In this document: in pieces, positions 1 through 8,831 of the stretch
Numbering within the stretch: the first letter of the stretch is position 1
Layout: each line of letters begins with the position of its first letter
From: an uncultured Vibrio sp.
GTDB taxonomy: Bacteria; Pseudomonadota; Gammaproteobacteria; Enterobacterales; Vibrionaceae
Direction of reading: 5' to 3'
Length of the DNA stretch: 64,000 nt
Assembly (NCBI RefSeq): GCF_963675395.1
Contig: NZ_OY776223.1
Location: 744,001 to 808,000, forward strand
Made by a program: the position numbers and the translations under genes
Notes under the pieces: generated by a model
Databases searched by the model: none
The model's input: the letters and a program-made list of their open reading frames with translations, nothing else
Told to the model about the DNA's origin: nothing

Positions 1-485
1 AATTCAGAGATAACGTCTTTAACTTCGTTAATCTGACGCACGCGAGCTTGTGTTGCAGATACGCTCTCAACAAGAACATCTGTCGGTTTCACATGGCTTG
101 GAAGACCTTGGATAACAAACGGTTTGATGTCTACTTTCTTATCACGACCCGCCACTTGCTGCAGTTTTACCGCAAAAAGCAGGCGTTGATTACGTGAGTT
201 CACCACATCCAGAGCAGCGTAACACGCGCCTGGTTGTAGCTTACCGTACAAGCCTTTATCACGAGACGATTGACTGCTGCCCGCCTCTGTGGTGTTACGG
301 AAATGAAGTAGCGTTTGGTCGGGAATCAGAGCGGTGATAAAGGCCGCCATCGTGGTTGATTTACCTGCACCGTTACCACCCGATAGCGTCGTCACCAAAC
401 CATCGATATCAAAGGTACGGGCAAAGAAGCCGTTCCAGTTGACCATGGTTAGCGATTGATATTTACCGCGTTCAATCGTGCTCAT
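1..485 (-). CDS. mukB: MukB, chromosome partition protein (N-terminal part)
   Basis: This is the SMC-like ATPase of the MukBEF condensin, which organises and segregates the chromosome. Only the first ~161 codons lie in the window; the gene continues past position 1. The visible part is the N-terminal head, with the ATP-binding P-loop GGNGAGKST at about residues 36-44. The rest of the head, the coiled coils and the hinge are outside. The ATG overlaps the mukE stop in an ATGA junction, so the two genes are probably translationally coupled, as in other gammaproteobacterial muk operons. The identity is clear from the N-terminus ([12 protein letters not shown]) and from the mukF-mukE context. Confidence 0.97.
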   Translation of the reverse strand, partial: MSTIERGKYQSLTMVNWNGFFARTFDIDGLVTTLSGGNGAGKSTTMAAFITALIPDQTLLHFRNTTEAGSSQSSRDKGLYGKLQPGACYAALDVVNSRNQRLLFAVKLQQVAGRDKKVDIKPFVIQGLPSHVKPTDVLVESVSATQARVRQINEVKDVISE

Positions 486-1207
486 GCTTCACCCTCTTCT
501 GTTATTTCTTGTTGGGCTTGTTCTTCTTGGTCTTCTTCAGACAGCAGGCTGCCCTGGCTTGGCTCTTTAGTATGAACGACGGCTTCGCCATCACGGATCA
601 GACGCAATTGAGCTTCACGCATATCATCACCAACACGAACGTCGGCACCAAAACGGAATACCGCTTCACTGATGCTGAACTTACCGGTTTCGCCGATATT
701 GATGATCATGCCAAGGCGGCGCAGACGGCGCAGCGAGGTACGCACTTTTTCAAACAGCTTCTCTTTATCCAGGTCTGAACCGGTGGCTCGGTTGGTCACC
801 AGCTTCATTAGCTTATTTTCATCCGCCAGAGCTAACATCTCGTCGTAGAGTTCCTGATTGGTAAAGATGCCTTCATGAGCAAGGCGCTCTGGACTGAGGT
901 AAAGGAAACACAACACCTTCCCCACCAGCATGTCCAGCTCAGACAGGACACTGCGGCCAATCAGAGAAGTAGAACGTGGGCGGAGGTAGAAGAAACCTTC
1001 CGGTGCTTTCACCAACTCAGTGTTGTAACGCTGGTAGAAAGAAGACAACTCAAGCTCAAAGTCCGACAACAGTGCGTGGTTGTCCAAATCTTCGCTTGAG
1101 ATATGACGCCCTGCTCGTAGCATGCTGTCTAGCGCTGGGAACAGAGGGTTAGAAATTGCTTTTGCCAGTTTATCTGACATGTAATCATTAATATCGGTCG
1201 ATGACAT
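482..1207 (-). CDS. mukE: MukE, condensin subunit
   Basis: MukE is a winged-helix (kite) subunit that bridges MukF and the MukB heads in the MukBEF condensin. The chosen start gives 241 residues beginning MSSTDINDY, which aligns with the start of E. coli MukE (MSSTNIEQ). The reading frame is open further upstream, but that extension would run through the end of mukF and is not conserved. The core includes [13 protein letters not shown] and the basic stretch [10 protein letters not shown], both family hallmarks. The C-terminus is glutamate-rich, as usual. The gene overlaps the mukF stop by 20 bp and the mukB start by 4 bp, so it is the middle gene of a tightly coupled operon. Confidence 0.95.
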   Translation of the reverse strand: MSSTDINDYMSDKLAKAISNPLFPALDSMLRAGRHISSEDLDNHALLSDFELELSSFYQRYNTELVKAPEGFFYLRPRSTSLIGRSVLSELDMLVGKVLCFLYLSPERLAHEGIFTNQELYDEMLALADENKLMKLVTNRATGSDLDKEKLFEKVRTSLRRLRRLGMIINIGETGKFSISEAVFRFGADVRVGDDMREAQLRLIRDGEAVVHTKEPSQGSLLSEEDQEEQAQQEITEEGEA

Positions 1208-2525
1208 TTGCTTGTACCTTTGCCCCAAATTCGTTGATTGATTTCCAGTCTGGTTGAATGGCTTGATAATCCGATTCTGAATAGCCCAGACGAACGGCCT
1301 GATCAACAATAATTCGAGCTAAATCAAAGTGATGAGTAAATGGATGTTGTGCAAGGTAATCTCGTAGTACCACGCTCAAATCGATTGGTGTGCCCTGCTC
1401 TTTATGCGCTTTTAGCATGTCACCAATTCGTTCAGATAACTCATCATTGACTTGTTGAAACTCTTCGTATTCCACTTCCATCGGAACTTGGCCTGTTACC
1501 TCGTCATCACGCAGTACCAGAGCTTCGTCGCGAAGGTCGGATAATCGCTCAGCATCTGCATAAGTCAGATACCAAGGCATATCAAAATAATCTTTAATCG
1601 ATTGACGTAATCGAGAGCTGAACGCACGGTTCTTATCCATATCAATGGCGGTACGAATAAACTTATGTACGTGTCGGTCGTAGCCAATCCAGAGATCGAT
1701 CGCTTGTTGACCCCAACTGGTGATTCGGTCTAACTTCATTTGCAGACCAAATAACGCTTCCTCAATGAACTCCAGCTCAGGATCACCATAGACAAGCTCC
1801 TGAATATCCAGAATCTGAGTTTGCAGCTCATCACTGGCGGCCTGCAAGGTATCCTGAAGTTCACGCAGCGTGCTCGACGTTTCAGACAATAACGCTTCAC
1901 AGTTATTGATCGCTTCGCGCCAGTCCTTATTCAACAGATCCGCAATCTGCTGTTTCACAGATTGTTGCTGTTCGTCCATCACGCGTTGGTTGAGATCAAT
2001 TTGGTCGAAGATCTCGCCTACGGAATACTTAAGTACGCCGTATACGTTTTTCTTCCAGTGACCCGCTGTGCCACCTTTTTGCGCCGCTTCAATCGCTTTC
2101 GCCATTTCATCCGCAACCATAGACAGCTGAATAGAAAGGCGAAGCTTTGAAAACTCGCGATGACGCACGTAATAGTCCGTAATACCTATCGCAAGTGGCG
2201 ACAAACGGTAGATACTCGCACCGTCCGTTACTTCACTGACAAAACGGCTGATGAGGCGCTGCTTAACCATCTCATTGACGGCATTGTTTGCCCTGAAAGC
2301 AGAGGCTTCGCCTGTTTCATCAAATAGTCGAGTGACGATAGCGAACGCATCGTGCAGTTCACCTTCACCCAATTCATCGTCGAACCTTTCATTACTTAAT
2401 ACTGCGATGGCAATCAAAAACGCCAATCGCTCTGTGGTCAGGTTCAACGAGAAATCTTGCTGCTTAACCCAGCCAACCAATTCATCAATAGGTTGTTCTG
2501 CAGCATGGAGAGTCATCTCACTCAT
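1188..2525 (-). CDS. mukF: MukF, condensin kleisin subunit
   Basis: MukF is the kleisin of MukBEF: it dimerises through its N-terminus and links the MukB heads. The start at [21 protein letters not shown] gives 445 residues, close to E. coli MukF (440). It lies two bases after the cmoM stop. An N-terminal winged helix (about residues 1-120) is followed by a helical middle rich in Gln, Leu and Glu (about 170-280), which fits the family's coiled-coil and linker region. Upstream in-frame codons would overlap cmoM by about 78 bp and were not used. Confidence 0.95.
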   Translation of the reverse strand: MSEMTLHAAEQPIDELVGWVKQQDFSLNLTTERLAFLIAIAVLSNERFDDELGEGELHDAFAIVTRLFDETGEASAFRANNAVNEMVKQRLISRFVSEVTDGASIYRLSPLAIGITDYYVRHREFSKLRLSIQLSMVADEMAKAIEAAQKGGTAGHWKKNVYGVLKYSVGEIFDQIDLNQRVMDEQQQSVKQQIADLLNKDWREAINNCEALLSETSSTLRELQDTLQAASDELQTQILDIQELVYGDPELEFIEEALFGLQMKLDRITSWGQQAIDLWIGYDRHVHKFIRTAIDMDKNRAFSSRLRQSIKDYFDMPWYLTYADAERLSDLRDEALVLRDDEVTGQVPMEVEYEEFQQVNDELSERIGDMLKAHKEQGTPIDLSVVLRDYLAQHPFTHHFDLARIIVDQAVRLGYSESDYQAIQPDWKSINEFGAKVQANVIDRY

Positions 2526-2527
2526 TG

Positions 2528-3319
2528 TTATTCCTGTTTTTCTTTCTTTTTGGCCCACACGTGAATGTAGCGACCTAATGAGAGGTATGGCTCTTGTCGA
2601 CAAAGCTGTTTTTCTAGCGCCAATACATCTTCAAACTCGTAATCGCCCATGTATTGCATATTTCCAATGTAATCACTGAATGAACGAATACCAGATTTAC
2701 CACAAATACTGAAACCGGAGTCTTCTATCCATTGGTAAACTTCTTCTGGTTTCAAGCCTTTTTGCGGCTGTAGTTTAAATCTTTTTCGGTGCGGCATGCC
2801 GTCCAAAATATGAGGAATGTTGCCACAAACCACGTTTTTGTAGACTAAACCATGGTGGTTATAGAACATCACCGATGCAATGCCTCCCGGTTTCACTTGT
2901 TCCAGCACCGTTTCGAGCGCCGTCTTAGGATCGACCAACCACTCCATCACAGCATGAAACATGACAAGATCCACCTGGCTTTCCATGTGTTCGGCAATGG
3001 ACTGGACAGGTGAGTGGATCAGGCGATACTGCTCAAGCAAACCGTTATTTTCAATATCCTGTTTGGCTAGTTGCAGCATTTCCGAAGATAGATCACATAA
3101 CGCGACACGATGTCCGAGCTTAGCAAGCTTTTGAGACATTTGTGCTAAACCACCACCCGCATCCAAAACGTCTAGGGGTTGCTGGTCTGCCTCTAATTCA
3201 CTTAGAATCTGTAGAAAATCTTCCCACACAATGATTTGGCGGATCTCCCCTTTATCGGAGCCGTAAATATTTTTTGCAAATTTGTGGGCGATATCGTCGA
3301 AATTGCGGTCTTCTGTCAC
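2528..3319 (-). CDS. cmoM: CmoM, tRNA 5-carboxymethoxyuridine methyltransferase (SmtA)
   Basis: This SAM-dependent methyltransferase forms mcmo5U at the wobble position 34 of certain tRNAs; it was formerly called SmtA. The SAM-binding motif LDVLDAGGG lies near residues 50-57, followed by the acidic motif [10 protein letters not shown] and by FHAVMEWL. The C-terminal [18 protein letters not shown] matches the E. coli protein. I chose a GTG start at 3319 ([11 protein letters not shown]), which corresponds to the E. coli N-terminus. The frame is open for 15 more codons to a TTG, and no strong ribosome-binding site settles the choice. It is the first gene of the cmoM-mukF-mukE-mukB operon, the usual arrangement. 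Confidence 0.9.
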   Translation of the reverse strand: MTEDRNFDDIAHKFAKNIYGSDKGEIRQIIVWEDFLQILSELEADQQPLDVLDAGGGLAQMSQKLAKLGHRVALCDLSSEMLQLAKQDIENNGLLEQYRLIHSPVQSIAEHMESQVDLVMFHAVMEWLVDPKTALETVLEQVKPGGIASVMFYNHHGLVYKNVVCGNIPHILDGMPHRKRFKLQPQKGLKPEEVYQWIEDSGFSICGKSGIRSFSDYIGNMQYMGDYEFEDVLALEKQLCRQEPYLSLGRYIHVWAKKKEKQE

Positions 3320-3433
3320 TTCTGCTGAGTTATCATAACGGATTGTGCCGCTATTCTGGCACAAGGAAAGCAGGAATAAAGAGGAATACCCTCATTTTTA
3401 TTTTCAATTGATGTTTTTTCGGACTATTTATGT

Positions 3434-4219
3434 ATGTTTGAGCTGAAAAAAGTAGTGTCAGCTTTGCTCATGCCCCTACCAGCATTGCTGTTGATAGGAT
3501 TATTGGGCCTTGCTCTTATTAGTTTTACCACTAAGCGTAAAACCGGCTGCTTCGTTGTTTTATTCTCTTTTGTCGGCATTTTCCTTGTTGCCTTCCAGCC
3601 TGTTTCAACCAAGCTTTTGATGCCACTGGAACGTGAACACAAAGCGTTTCTACCCGTTTCCGGCACTATCGACTATGTGATGGTATTGGGCAATGGTCAT
3701 GTTATCGATGACGAAATTCCACCGACTTCCCAGCTAAGTCGTGCCGCACTGATGCGTTTAACCGAGGGAATCCGGATTTTACGCATGTACCCAGGTGCAA
3801 AATTAATTCTGTCCGGCTATGACGGGGGCTCTGAAATCAGCCATGCGCGTATGATGGCCAACGTAGCTCTGGCGCTGGGTGTGGCGAAATCCGATATTAT
3901 TTTACTGGAAGATGCGAAAGATACCTGGGAAGAAGCACGCCAGGCTGCGGCATTCGTCCAACAAAAAGAACTGGTTTTAGTCACCTCGGCCAGCCATATG
4001 AGCCGAGCTCTGTATGAATTTAATGCCGCAGGGATTAAACCCCTCCCGGCGCCGACAAACTTCTTAGCCATAGAAGAAGTCAATCAAGTTTGGGACAAAT
4101 ACTCACCAAAAGCGCGTTACTTAGAGCAAACCGAACTGTTTTGGCATGAATATCTTGGCAGTATCTGGCAACGCTTGCGTGATATGGTAGGGCAAACGCC
4201 CATGGTCGAGCCTCAATAG
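3434..4219 (+). CDS. elyC: ElyC, envelope biogenesis factor (DUF218, SanA/YdcF type)
   Basis: This is an inner-membrane protein of the DUF218 family. In E. coli ElyC is needed for normal peptidoglycan synthesis at low temperature and influences lipid-carrier metabolism. Two hydrophobic segments (about residues 8-30 and 38-55) anchor the protein. The DUF218 domain follows, with VMVLGNGHV near residue 82, LILSGYDGG, the acidic patch EDAKDTWEEA and the motif VTSASHMSRA. The length of 261 is normal. It is divergent from cmoM, the same neighbourhood as in E. coli. The ribosome-binding site is weak. The gene ends just before the interrupted terminator and repeat at 4265-4495. Confidence 0.92.
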   Translation: MFELKKVVSALLMPLPALLLIGLLGLALISFTTKRKTGCFVVLFSFVGIFLVAFQPVSTKLLMPLEREHKAFLPVSGTIDYVMVLGNGHVIDDEIPPTSQLSRAALMRLTEGIRILRMYPGAKLILSGYDGGSEISHARMMANVALALGVAKSDIILLEDAKDTWEEARQAAAFVQQKELVLVTSASHMSRALYEFNAAGIKPLPAPTNFLAIEEVNQVWDKYSPKARYLEQTELFWHEYLGSIWQRLRDMVGQTPMVEPQ

Positions 4220-4264
4220 CTCATGCTTTGAGTGGATGACAGAAAGTCATTTAGCGGAACAAAA

Positions 4265-4495
4265 GGAGAGCAACGGCTAAATGCCGTTCGCTTTCTAACT
4301 AACGGCATTTAGCCTCCAGTCATCCTGAACAACGACGAAGGAGTGTGATTCAGGATCTAATTTCCGCGCACTTTATGGCCGAAATTATTTCATGAACAGC
4401 TCAGCGCGCTGCTATTAGATTCCTAGTCTCGCTTGAGCTCGCTGGAATGACACAGATAAAATCGTTACGCGATTGGCTTTAAGCTAGCGCTCTCC
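4265..4495. repeat. Palindromic intergenic repeat splitting a terminator stem
   Basis: The convergent elyC-torR gap holds a nested palindromic sequence. The outer arms are GGAGAGC (4265-4271) and GCTCTCC (4489-4495), and T5 follows the right arm. This looks like one terminator stem pulled apart. Inside it, a perfect 14-bp hairpin (4275-4288 with 4301-4314) is followed by a 133-bp module (4319-4451) bounded by GTCATCC and GGAATGAC. That module contains perfect pairs ATCCTGAA/TTCAGGAT (4322-4329, 4349-4356) and ATCTAAT/ATTAGAT (4355-4361, 4414-4420). It carries no open reading frame. From memory, repeats ending in GGAATGAC are common between Vibrio genes. I infer a MITE-like element; copy number was not checked. 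Confidence 0.7.
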
Positions 4496-4527
4496 TTTTT
4501 CTTTTTCTTGAGCTTGTTTTTTGGGTA

Positions 4528-5241
4528 TTAATCCCCGGCAAACATATAGCCTTCGCCATGAACCGTAACAAAGATTTGCGGGTTCTTAGGGTCAAATTCC
4601 ATCTTCGCACGCATGCGTCTAATTAAGACGTCTATCGTACGGTCATTAGGCGCATCGACTCGATGACTGATCATATTCAAAATACGCTCACGACTCAGCA
4701 CTTGATTCGGGTAAGACGATAATGCCACCAACAGCTCGTATTCGGCTTTGGTTAGTTTTACTGGCTCACCATTACGGCTCAACGCTCGACGTTGAATATC
4801 AAATGTCCACTCTCCGAAACGGACAATATGCTGTTCGTTGGTTTCGTTTGTCTTGTTTTTTGCCCCATTGCGTGCGTTTGAAATACGCCACAGCAAATTT
4901 TTAACGCGAACTAATAACTCGCGAAGTTCAAAAGGCTTGGTTACGTAATCATCTGCCCCCATTTCCAGGCCAACGATTTTGTCGATGCTATCCGTGCGTC
5001 CTGTAACTAATATGATACCAATATCCGATTGGCTACGTAATTCACGCGTAAGCATCAAGCCGTCTTCACCCGGCAAGTTAATATCCAGCATGATAAGGTC
5101 AACGTCAGCAGCTTGCAGTACTTCACGCATTTGTATGCCGCTCTCCGCTTCACTGACTGTATACCCTTCATTTTGGAAATAACCCGCCAGCTTACTGCGA
5201 GTTACAACATCATCTTCTACGACTAATACGTGATAGCTCAT
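4528..5241 (-). CDS. torR: TorR, response regulator of TMAO respiration
   Basis: This is an OmpR-family response regulator that, when phosphorylated by TorS, activates the trimethylamine N-oxide respiration genes. The receiver domain has acidic residues D10-D11, the phospho-acceptor D53 in LIMLDINLPGEDG, and K102 in TKPFE. The C-terminal winged helix spans about 140-235 and ends in VHGEGYMFAGD. The stretches VGLEMGADDYVTKP and ELRELLVRVKNLLWRI match TorR better than the related ArcA. The gene is divergent from torD across 264 bp that contains tor-box-like decamers. No torS, torT, torC or torA lies in the window. Confidence 0.9.
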   Translation of the reverse strand: MSYHVLVVEDDVVTRSKLAGYFQNEGYTVSEAESGIQMREVLQAADVDLIMLDINLPGEDGLMLTRELRSQSDIGIILVTGRTDSIDKIVGLEMGADDYVTKPFELRELLVRVKNLLWRISNARNGAKNKTNETNEQHIVRFGEWTFDIQRRALSRNGEPVKLTKAEYELLVALSSYPNQVLSRERILNMISHRVDAPNDRTIDVLIRRMRAKMEFDPKNPQIFVTVHGEGYMFAGD

Positions 5242-5368
5242 TTACACCACTTTCTGTCATTTATTGTTCGAGATGTATTCTATTCATAACTATTAACATT
5301 TCTAGTCATAGGCGGACTAAAAAGCAAGATTTAGCGATTTTGTTGATTCAAAACAAGCTTACTGAAAC

Positions 5369-5430
5369 CTGTTAATAAATGGACATATTTCTCTATAAAA
5401 CATCATAGTTATAGTTACTGCTGTTCATTT
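5369..5430 (+). promoter_or_regulatory. Putative TorR operator (two tor-box-like decamers)
   Basis: Two direct decamers lie between torR and torD: CTGTTAATAA (5369-5378) and CTGTTCATTT (5421-5430). The E. coli tor box consensus is CTGTTCATAT, which they match at 8/10 and 9/10. They sit about 75-140 bp upstream of torD. This is consistent with TorR control of torD and perhaps of torR itself, but it rests on pattern similarity only. Confidence 0.45.
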
Positions 5431-5505
5431 TAATTGATTACACTTAAAGGACATCTGAATTTGATTTTGTGGTGCCAGAAATAGAGCATCATTCAGGAGC
5501 CTAAA

Positions 5506-6153
5506 ATGCAAGAAGTGAAAGCGTTTAATGAAAAACGTGCCGAAATTTACTGGTGGTTTTCTAGCTTATTCGCCAAAGAACTAACAGACAAAGAATTGGA
5601 GACTTACCATAGTGTCGAAATTCGTAGCTTTTTGGCGGGCTTAGGCGAAAATGAATCTCTCAAGCCCGCAATTGATCGCCTTGTTGACGCGCTGAATCGC
5701 TTACAAGATCGTGAAGATGCGCAACTTGAGCTTGCAGCAGACTTTTGTGAGCTGTTCTTAAAGACAGAAAAGTACGGCGCACTTCCTTACGCTTCGATGT
5801 ACATTGGCGAATCTGGTTTACTCAATGATAAACCAGCAGAAGAGATGGAACGGTTGATGGCTGAGTATGGTGTCCAAGTTGACGACAATCTAAAAGAACC
5901 CGCCGACCACTTAGCGGTAGAACTGGACTTTCTGGGTAACATGATCATCCGCTCTAATGAGTTTGAGCAAGAGAAACATATGGAAGAGGCCTTCGTTAAA
6001 CAAAATGAATTTATTCAAGGCCAACTCATGTCTTGGTTGCCACAATTCGCGCAAAAGTGTCAGCAACTGGATGAATTTGGCTTCTACGCCAGCGTCGCGC
6101 AACTATTAATTGCATTTTGTAAACTGGACAGCACTTACCTTCTTGGTGAATAA
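5506..6153 (+). CDS. torD: TorD, TMAO reductase-specific chaperone
   Basis: TorD is a cytoplasmic all-helical chaperone that binds apo-TorA, guards its twin-arginine signal and helps molybdenum-cofactor insertion. The 215 residues match TorD family length. The signature [17 protein letters not shown] (about residues 132-148) is the conserved ExPDH region of the TorD/DmsD family. It starts at an ATG preceded by AGGAG at an optimal distance and is followed by a strong terminator at 6168. The client reductase torA is not adjacent, so torD acts in trans with a tor operon elsewhere. Confidence 0.93.
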   Translation: MQEVKAFNEKRAEIYWWFSSLFAKELTDKELETYHSVEIRSFLAGLGENESLKPAIDRLVDALNRLQDREDAQLELAADFCELFLKTEKYGALPYASMYIGESGLLNDKPAEEMERLMAEYGVQVDDNLKEPADHLAVELDFLGNMIIRSNEFEQEKHMEEAFVKQNEFIQGQLMSWLPQFAQKCQQLDEFGFYASVAQLLIAFCKLDSTYLLGE

Positions 6154-6167
6154 TTGCCGCCTATTTT

Positions 6168-6200
6168 AGGGAGCCTGTCTACTAGGCTCCCTATTTTTAT
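6168..6200 (+). terminator. Rho-independent terminator of torD
   Basis: The perfect 9-bp stem AGGGAGCCT/AGGCTCCCT (6168-6176, 6184-6192) with a 7-nt loop is followed by ATTTTTAT. Confidence 0.92.
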
Positions 6201-6318
6201 TCGTTAACTATTAAAATTGTTCCAAGTGCTCGCTTTTTAGCAATCAAAATGTGACTTCAGAGACACAAAACCATTGCTGAAATTATTGCCAGCCTGCCCG
6301 CATAGGGCTAAAATGTGA

Positions 6319-6334
6319 ACGCAAACGATTAAAT
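6319..6334 (+). promoter_or_regulatory. Putative PurR operator
   Basis: ACGCAAACGATTAAAT matches the left half of the PUR box (ACGCAAACGTTTGCGT) perfectly through ACGCAAACG, while the right half is degenerate. It lies 250 bp upstream of purR, so autoregulation or control of a short transcript ending at 6371 is possible. The assignment is by pattern only. Confidence 0.4.
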
Positions 6335-6346
6335 ATGATTTTATGT

Positions 6347-6371
6347 AAACCGCTGAAATAAAGCGGTTTTT
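6347..6371 (+). terminator. Orphan intrinsic terminator upstream of purR
   Basis: The stem AAACCGCT/AGCGGTTT (6347-6354, 6362-6369) has a 7-nt loop and is followed by further T residues. No gene ends just upstream, because torD has its own terminator at 6168. Confidence 0.7.
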
Positions 6372-6583
6372 GTGTTTTCTTAATAGGTTGATGACCTTTC
6401 TTCGCTTAGTTGAAGAAAATGAGCATTATCGACCGATGTTGCTACTTACCCTCTACCGACTTCGGAGTAACCACTGCTAAACATACTCAGCGCCATTGTT
6501 AATGTTGCGCTAAGTTTACACAGACACTCAGCACTAGGTTTATCTTCCACGGTATATGAGTAGCTCGATACAGGACACCATTT

Positions 6584-7588
6584 ATGGCCACTATAAAAGA
6601 CGTTGCTCGATTAGCCGGCGTTTCCACCACGACAGTTTCGCACGTTATTAACAAAACGCGCTTTGTTGCAGAAGCAACGCAAGAAAAAGTAATGAAAGCC
6701 GTTGATGAGCTTAACTATGCACCAAGTGCGGTTGCTCGTAGCTTAAAATGTAACTCAACGCGAACTATCGGTATGTTGGTGACTCAATCTACCAACCTAT
6801 TCTTCTCTGAAGTCATCGATGGTGTAGAAAGTTACTGCTACCGCCAAGGCTATACACTTATCCTGTGTAACACCGGTGGGATCTATGAGAAGCAAAGAGA
6901 TTACATACGCATGCTCGCTGAAAAGCGCGTGGATGGCATACTGGTGATGTGTTCCGACCTGACAGAAGAGCTGAAACAAATGCTTGACCGTCATTCTGAT
7001 ATCCCAAAAGTTGTCATGGACTGGGGCCCAGAGAGCTCCCAAGCAGACAAGATTATGGATAACTCAGAGGAAGGCGGCTACATCGCGACTAAGTACCTGA
7101 TTGATAATGGTCATACCGACATTGCCTGCTTAAGTGGCCACTTTGAGAAACTCGCATGCCAAGAGCGTATTGCAGGATTCCGCCGCGCGATGGCAGAAGC
7201 GAATCTACCTGTAAACGAAGACTGGATTCTTGAAGGTAACTTCGAATGTGATACCGCGGTTTTGGTCGCCGACAAAATTACGGCAATGGAAAAGCGCCCA
7301 ACGGCAGTATTTTGTTTCAATGACACCATGGCATTAGGCTTGATGAGCCGTTTACAACAAAATGGCATTAAGATTCCGGACGACGTATCCGTCATTGGTT
7401 ACGACAATATCGAATTGGCAGAGTACTTCTCGCCACCACTAACAACGATCCACCAGCCAAAGCGTCGTGTCGGTAAAAATGCTTTTGAGATTCTGCTTGA
7501 ACGTATCAAAGACAAAGAACACGAGAAACGCATTTTTGAAATGCAGCCAGAGTTGGTCATTCGAAATACTGTCAAAAAACTCAAATAG
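6584..7588 (+). CDS. purR: PurR, purine repressor (LacI family)
   Basis: This is a LacI/GalR-family repressor of purine biosynthesis genes that uses hypoxanthine or guanine as co-repressor. The N-terminal helix-turn-helix and hinge (about residues 2-60) read [20 protein letters not shown], then [12 protein letters not shown], as in E. coli PurR. The periplasmic-binding-protein-like effector domain fills residues 60-330. CFNDTMALG and [23 protein letters not shown] are typical of PurR. The length of 334 is close to E. coli (341). It has its own terminator at 7594, so it is a single-gene unit. A PUR-like box lies 250 bp upstream. Confidence 0.95.
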   Translation: MATIKDVARLAGVSTTTVSHVINKTRFVAEATQEKVMKAVDELNYAPSAVARSLKCNSTRTIGMLVTQSTNLFFSEVIDGVESYCYRQGYTLILCNTGGIYEKQRDYIRMLAEKRVDGILVMCSDLTEELKQMLDRHSDIPKVVMDWGPESSQADKIMDNSEEGGYIATKYLIDNGHTDIACLSGHFEKLACQERIAGFRRAMAEANLPVNEDWILEGNFECDTAVLVADKITAMEKRPTAVFCFNDTMALGLMSRLQQNGIKIPDDVSVIGYDNIELAEYFSPPLTTIHQPKRRVGKNAFEILLERIKDKEHEKRIFEMQPELVIRNTVKKLK

Positions 7589-7593
7589 TTACC

Positions 7594-7625
7594 AATAAGC
7601 GCTCGCCTGAGCGCTTATTTTTTAT
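7594..7625 (+). terminator. Rho-independent terminator of purR
   Basis: The perfect 11-bp stem AATAAGCGCTC/GAGCGCTTATT has a 4-nt loop and runs into T residues. Confidence 0.95.
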
Positions 7626-7791
7626 CCAAAAAATTAAACTTATCTTCCTTTTGTTCACTTTAGTCAGCGAACGCTTTATAAGTTACTGTTTTGCTTAAAC
7701 GCCACGATCTCACATAACCTCACAGCTTATGCTCAATCTTCAACCCAAAATGAGAAACCCCATGCATAGATTTGTGATATTTTACTGAAGC

Positions 7792-7824
7792 AACATCACA
7801 TTTTAATCGCTAAAGTGTGATGTT
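7792..7824. repeat. Inverted repeat upstream of the tfoY riboswitch
   Basis: AACATCACA (7792-7800) and TGTGATGTT (7816-7824) form a perfect 9-bp inverted repeat with a 15-nt spacer, ending 28 bp before the riboswitch. The half-sites point the opposite way to a CRP site (TGTGA-N6-TCACA). It could be a regulator's operator for the tfoY promoter or a hairpin in an upstream RNA. Confidence 0.55.
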
Positions 7825-7852
7825 AATTCAAGATAAAAAGTATTCTCAACGT

Positions 7853-7945
7853 GTCACGCACAGGGCAAACCATCCGAAAGGGTGGGACGCAAAGCTTCCG
7901 GCCTTAACCATTTTATAAATGGAAGGTAGCGGGGTTACCGATGGC
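7853..7945 (+). promoter_or_regulatory. Cyclic-di-GMP-I (GEMM-I, Vc2-type) riboswitch
   Basis: The sequence follows the GEMM-I aptamer nearly base for base as known from V. cholerae Vc2. It has the CACGCACAGGGCAAACC 5' segment, a GAAA tetraloop arm, GGGACGCAAAGC, CCGGCC, a variable second arm and GGTAGCGGGGTTACCGATGG. The gene downstream is tfoY, as for Vc2. Between aptamer and start codon are possible expression-platform helices: GCAAATATGC (from 7945) can pair imperfectly with the GCATGTATTTGC segment around 7990-8001, and GTAAT/ATTAC pairs near 8028-8042. In V. cholerae this element makes tfoY expression respond to c-di-GMP. Confidence 0.95.
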
Positions 7946-8058
7946 AAATATGCATATAATGAGTTTACCCTTTAATGACATTGTGCTCGCATGTATTTGC
8001 TACTCTCTCGGGCCTGACTTTTGGTGGCGTAATATTAATTACACCGAGATAACACATC

Positions 8059-8649
8059 ATGGATAAACCGATACTCAAAGATTCTATGAAGCTATTTGAG
8101 GCACTTGGTACGATCAAGTCGCGCTCAATGTTTGGTGGCTTCGGACTTTTCGCTGATGAAACGATGTTTGCACTGGTTGTGAATGATCAACTTCATATAC
8201 GAGCAGACCAGCAAACTTCATCTAACTTCGAGAAGCAAGGACTAAAACCTTACGTTTACAAGAAACGTGGTTTCCCGGTCGTTACTAAGTACTATGCGAT
8301 TTCCGACGACTTATGGGAGTCCAGTGAACGCTTAATAGAAGTAGCGAAGAAGTCGTTAGAACAAGCCAATTTAGAAAAAAAGCAACAAGCTAGTAGCAAA
8401 CCTGACAGGTTGAAAGATCTGCCAAATTTACGCCTAGCGACAGAACGAATGCTTAAGAAAGCCGGTATTAGATCTGTAGAACAACTTGAAGAAACTGGCG
8501 CACTAGGGGCTTACAAAGCGATATGTGATACTCACTCCGCAAAGGTAAGTATTGAGCTACTTTGGGCTCTAGAAGGGGCAATAAACGGCACGCATTGGAG
8601 CGTCGTTCCCCAATCTCGCAGAGAAGAGCTAAAAAGTGCGCTCTCTTAG
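8059..8649 (+). CDS. tfoY: TfoY, TfoX-family regulator
   Basis: This protein has an N-terminal TfoX_N domain (about residues 1-100, with [11 protein letters not shown]) and a C-terminal TfoX_C helix-hairpin domain (about 110-190, with [17 protein letters not shown]). Vibrios carry two paralogues: TfoX triggers competence on chitin, and TfoY promotes type VI secretion and motility. The Vc2-type riboswitch directly upstream identifies this copy as TfoY (VC1722 in V. cholerae). The ribosome-binding site is weak, which fits control at the leader RNA. A strong terminator at 8678 makes it monocistronic. Confidence 0.92.
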   Translation: MDKPILKDSMKLFEALGTIKSRSMFGGFGLFADETMFALVVNDQLHIRADQQTSSNFEKQGLKPYVYKKRGFPVVTKYYAISDDLWESSERLIEVAKKSLEQANLEKKQQASSKPDRLKDLPNLRLATERMLKKAGIRSVEQLEETGALGAYKAICDTHSAKVSIELLWALEGAINGTHWSVVPQSRREELKSALS

Positions 8650-8677
8650 ACGAAAGAGATAAACCTTTTCGATGTAT

Positions 8678-8708
8678 AAAAACCGCAGCTTAGACTGCGG
8701 TTTTTTTT
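8678..8708 (+). terminator. Rho-independent terminator of tfoY
   Basis: AAACCGCAG/CTGCGGTTT stem with a 6-nt loop followed by a run of T residues. Confidence 0.95.
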
Positions 8709-8831
8709 GAAATTTTTTCCAGCCTCAAGCTGTCTATTATTTTATATATCAAATGATTGTTATGAGTACCATATTTCCCTAATGGTATCTGTTAACATTT
8801 TAGAGTAAGGCAGTTCTTCTGGAGTACGACA

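Larger units (their letters stand above)
6201..6583. other. torD-purR intergenic region
   Basis: After the torD terminator there are about 380 bp without a gene. They hold a PUR-box-like sequence (6319-6334) and, directly after it, a second intrinsic terminator (6347-6371) that follows no annotated gene. The remaining ~210 bp in front of purR are featureless to the eye. The orphan terminator suggests either a short RNA starting near 6210-6310 or a leader. Confidence 0.6.

Noticed and set aside
7792..7824. CRP site upstream of tfoY
   Set aside because: The half-sites are in the order TCACA...TGTGA with a 15-nt gap, the inverse of the CRP consensus.
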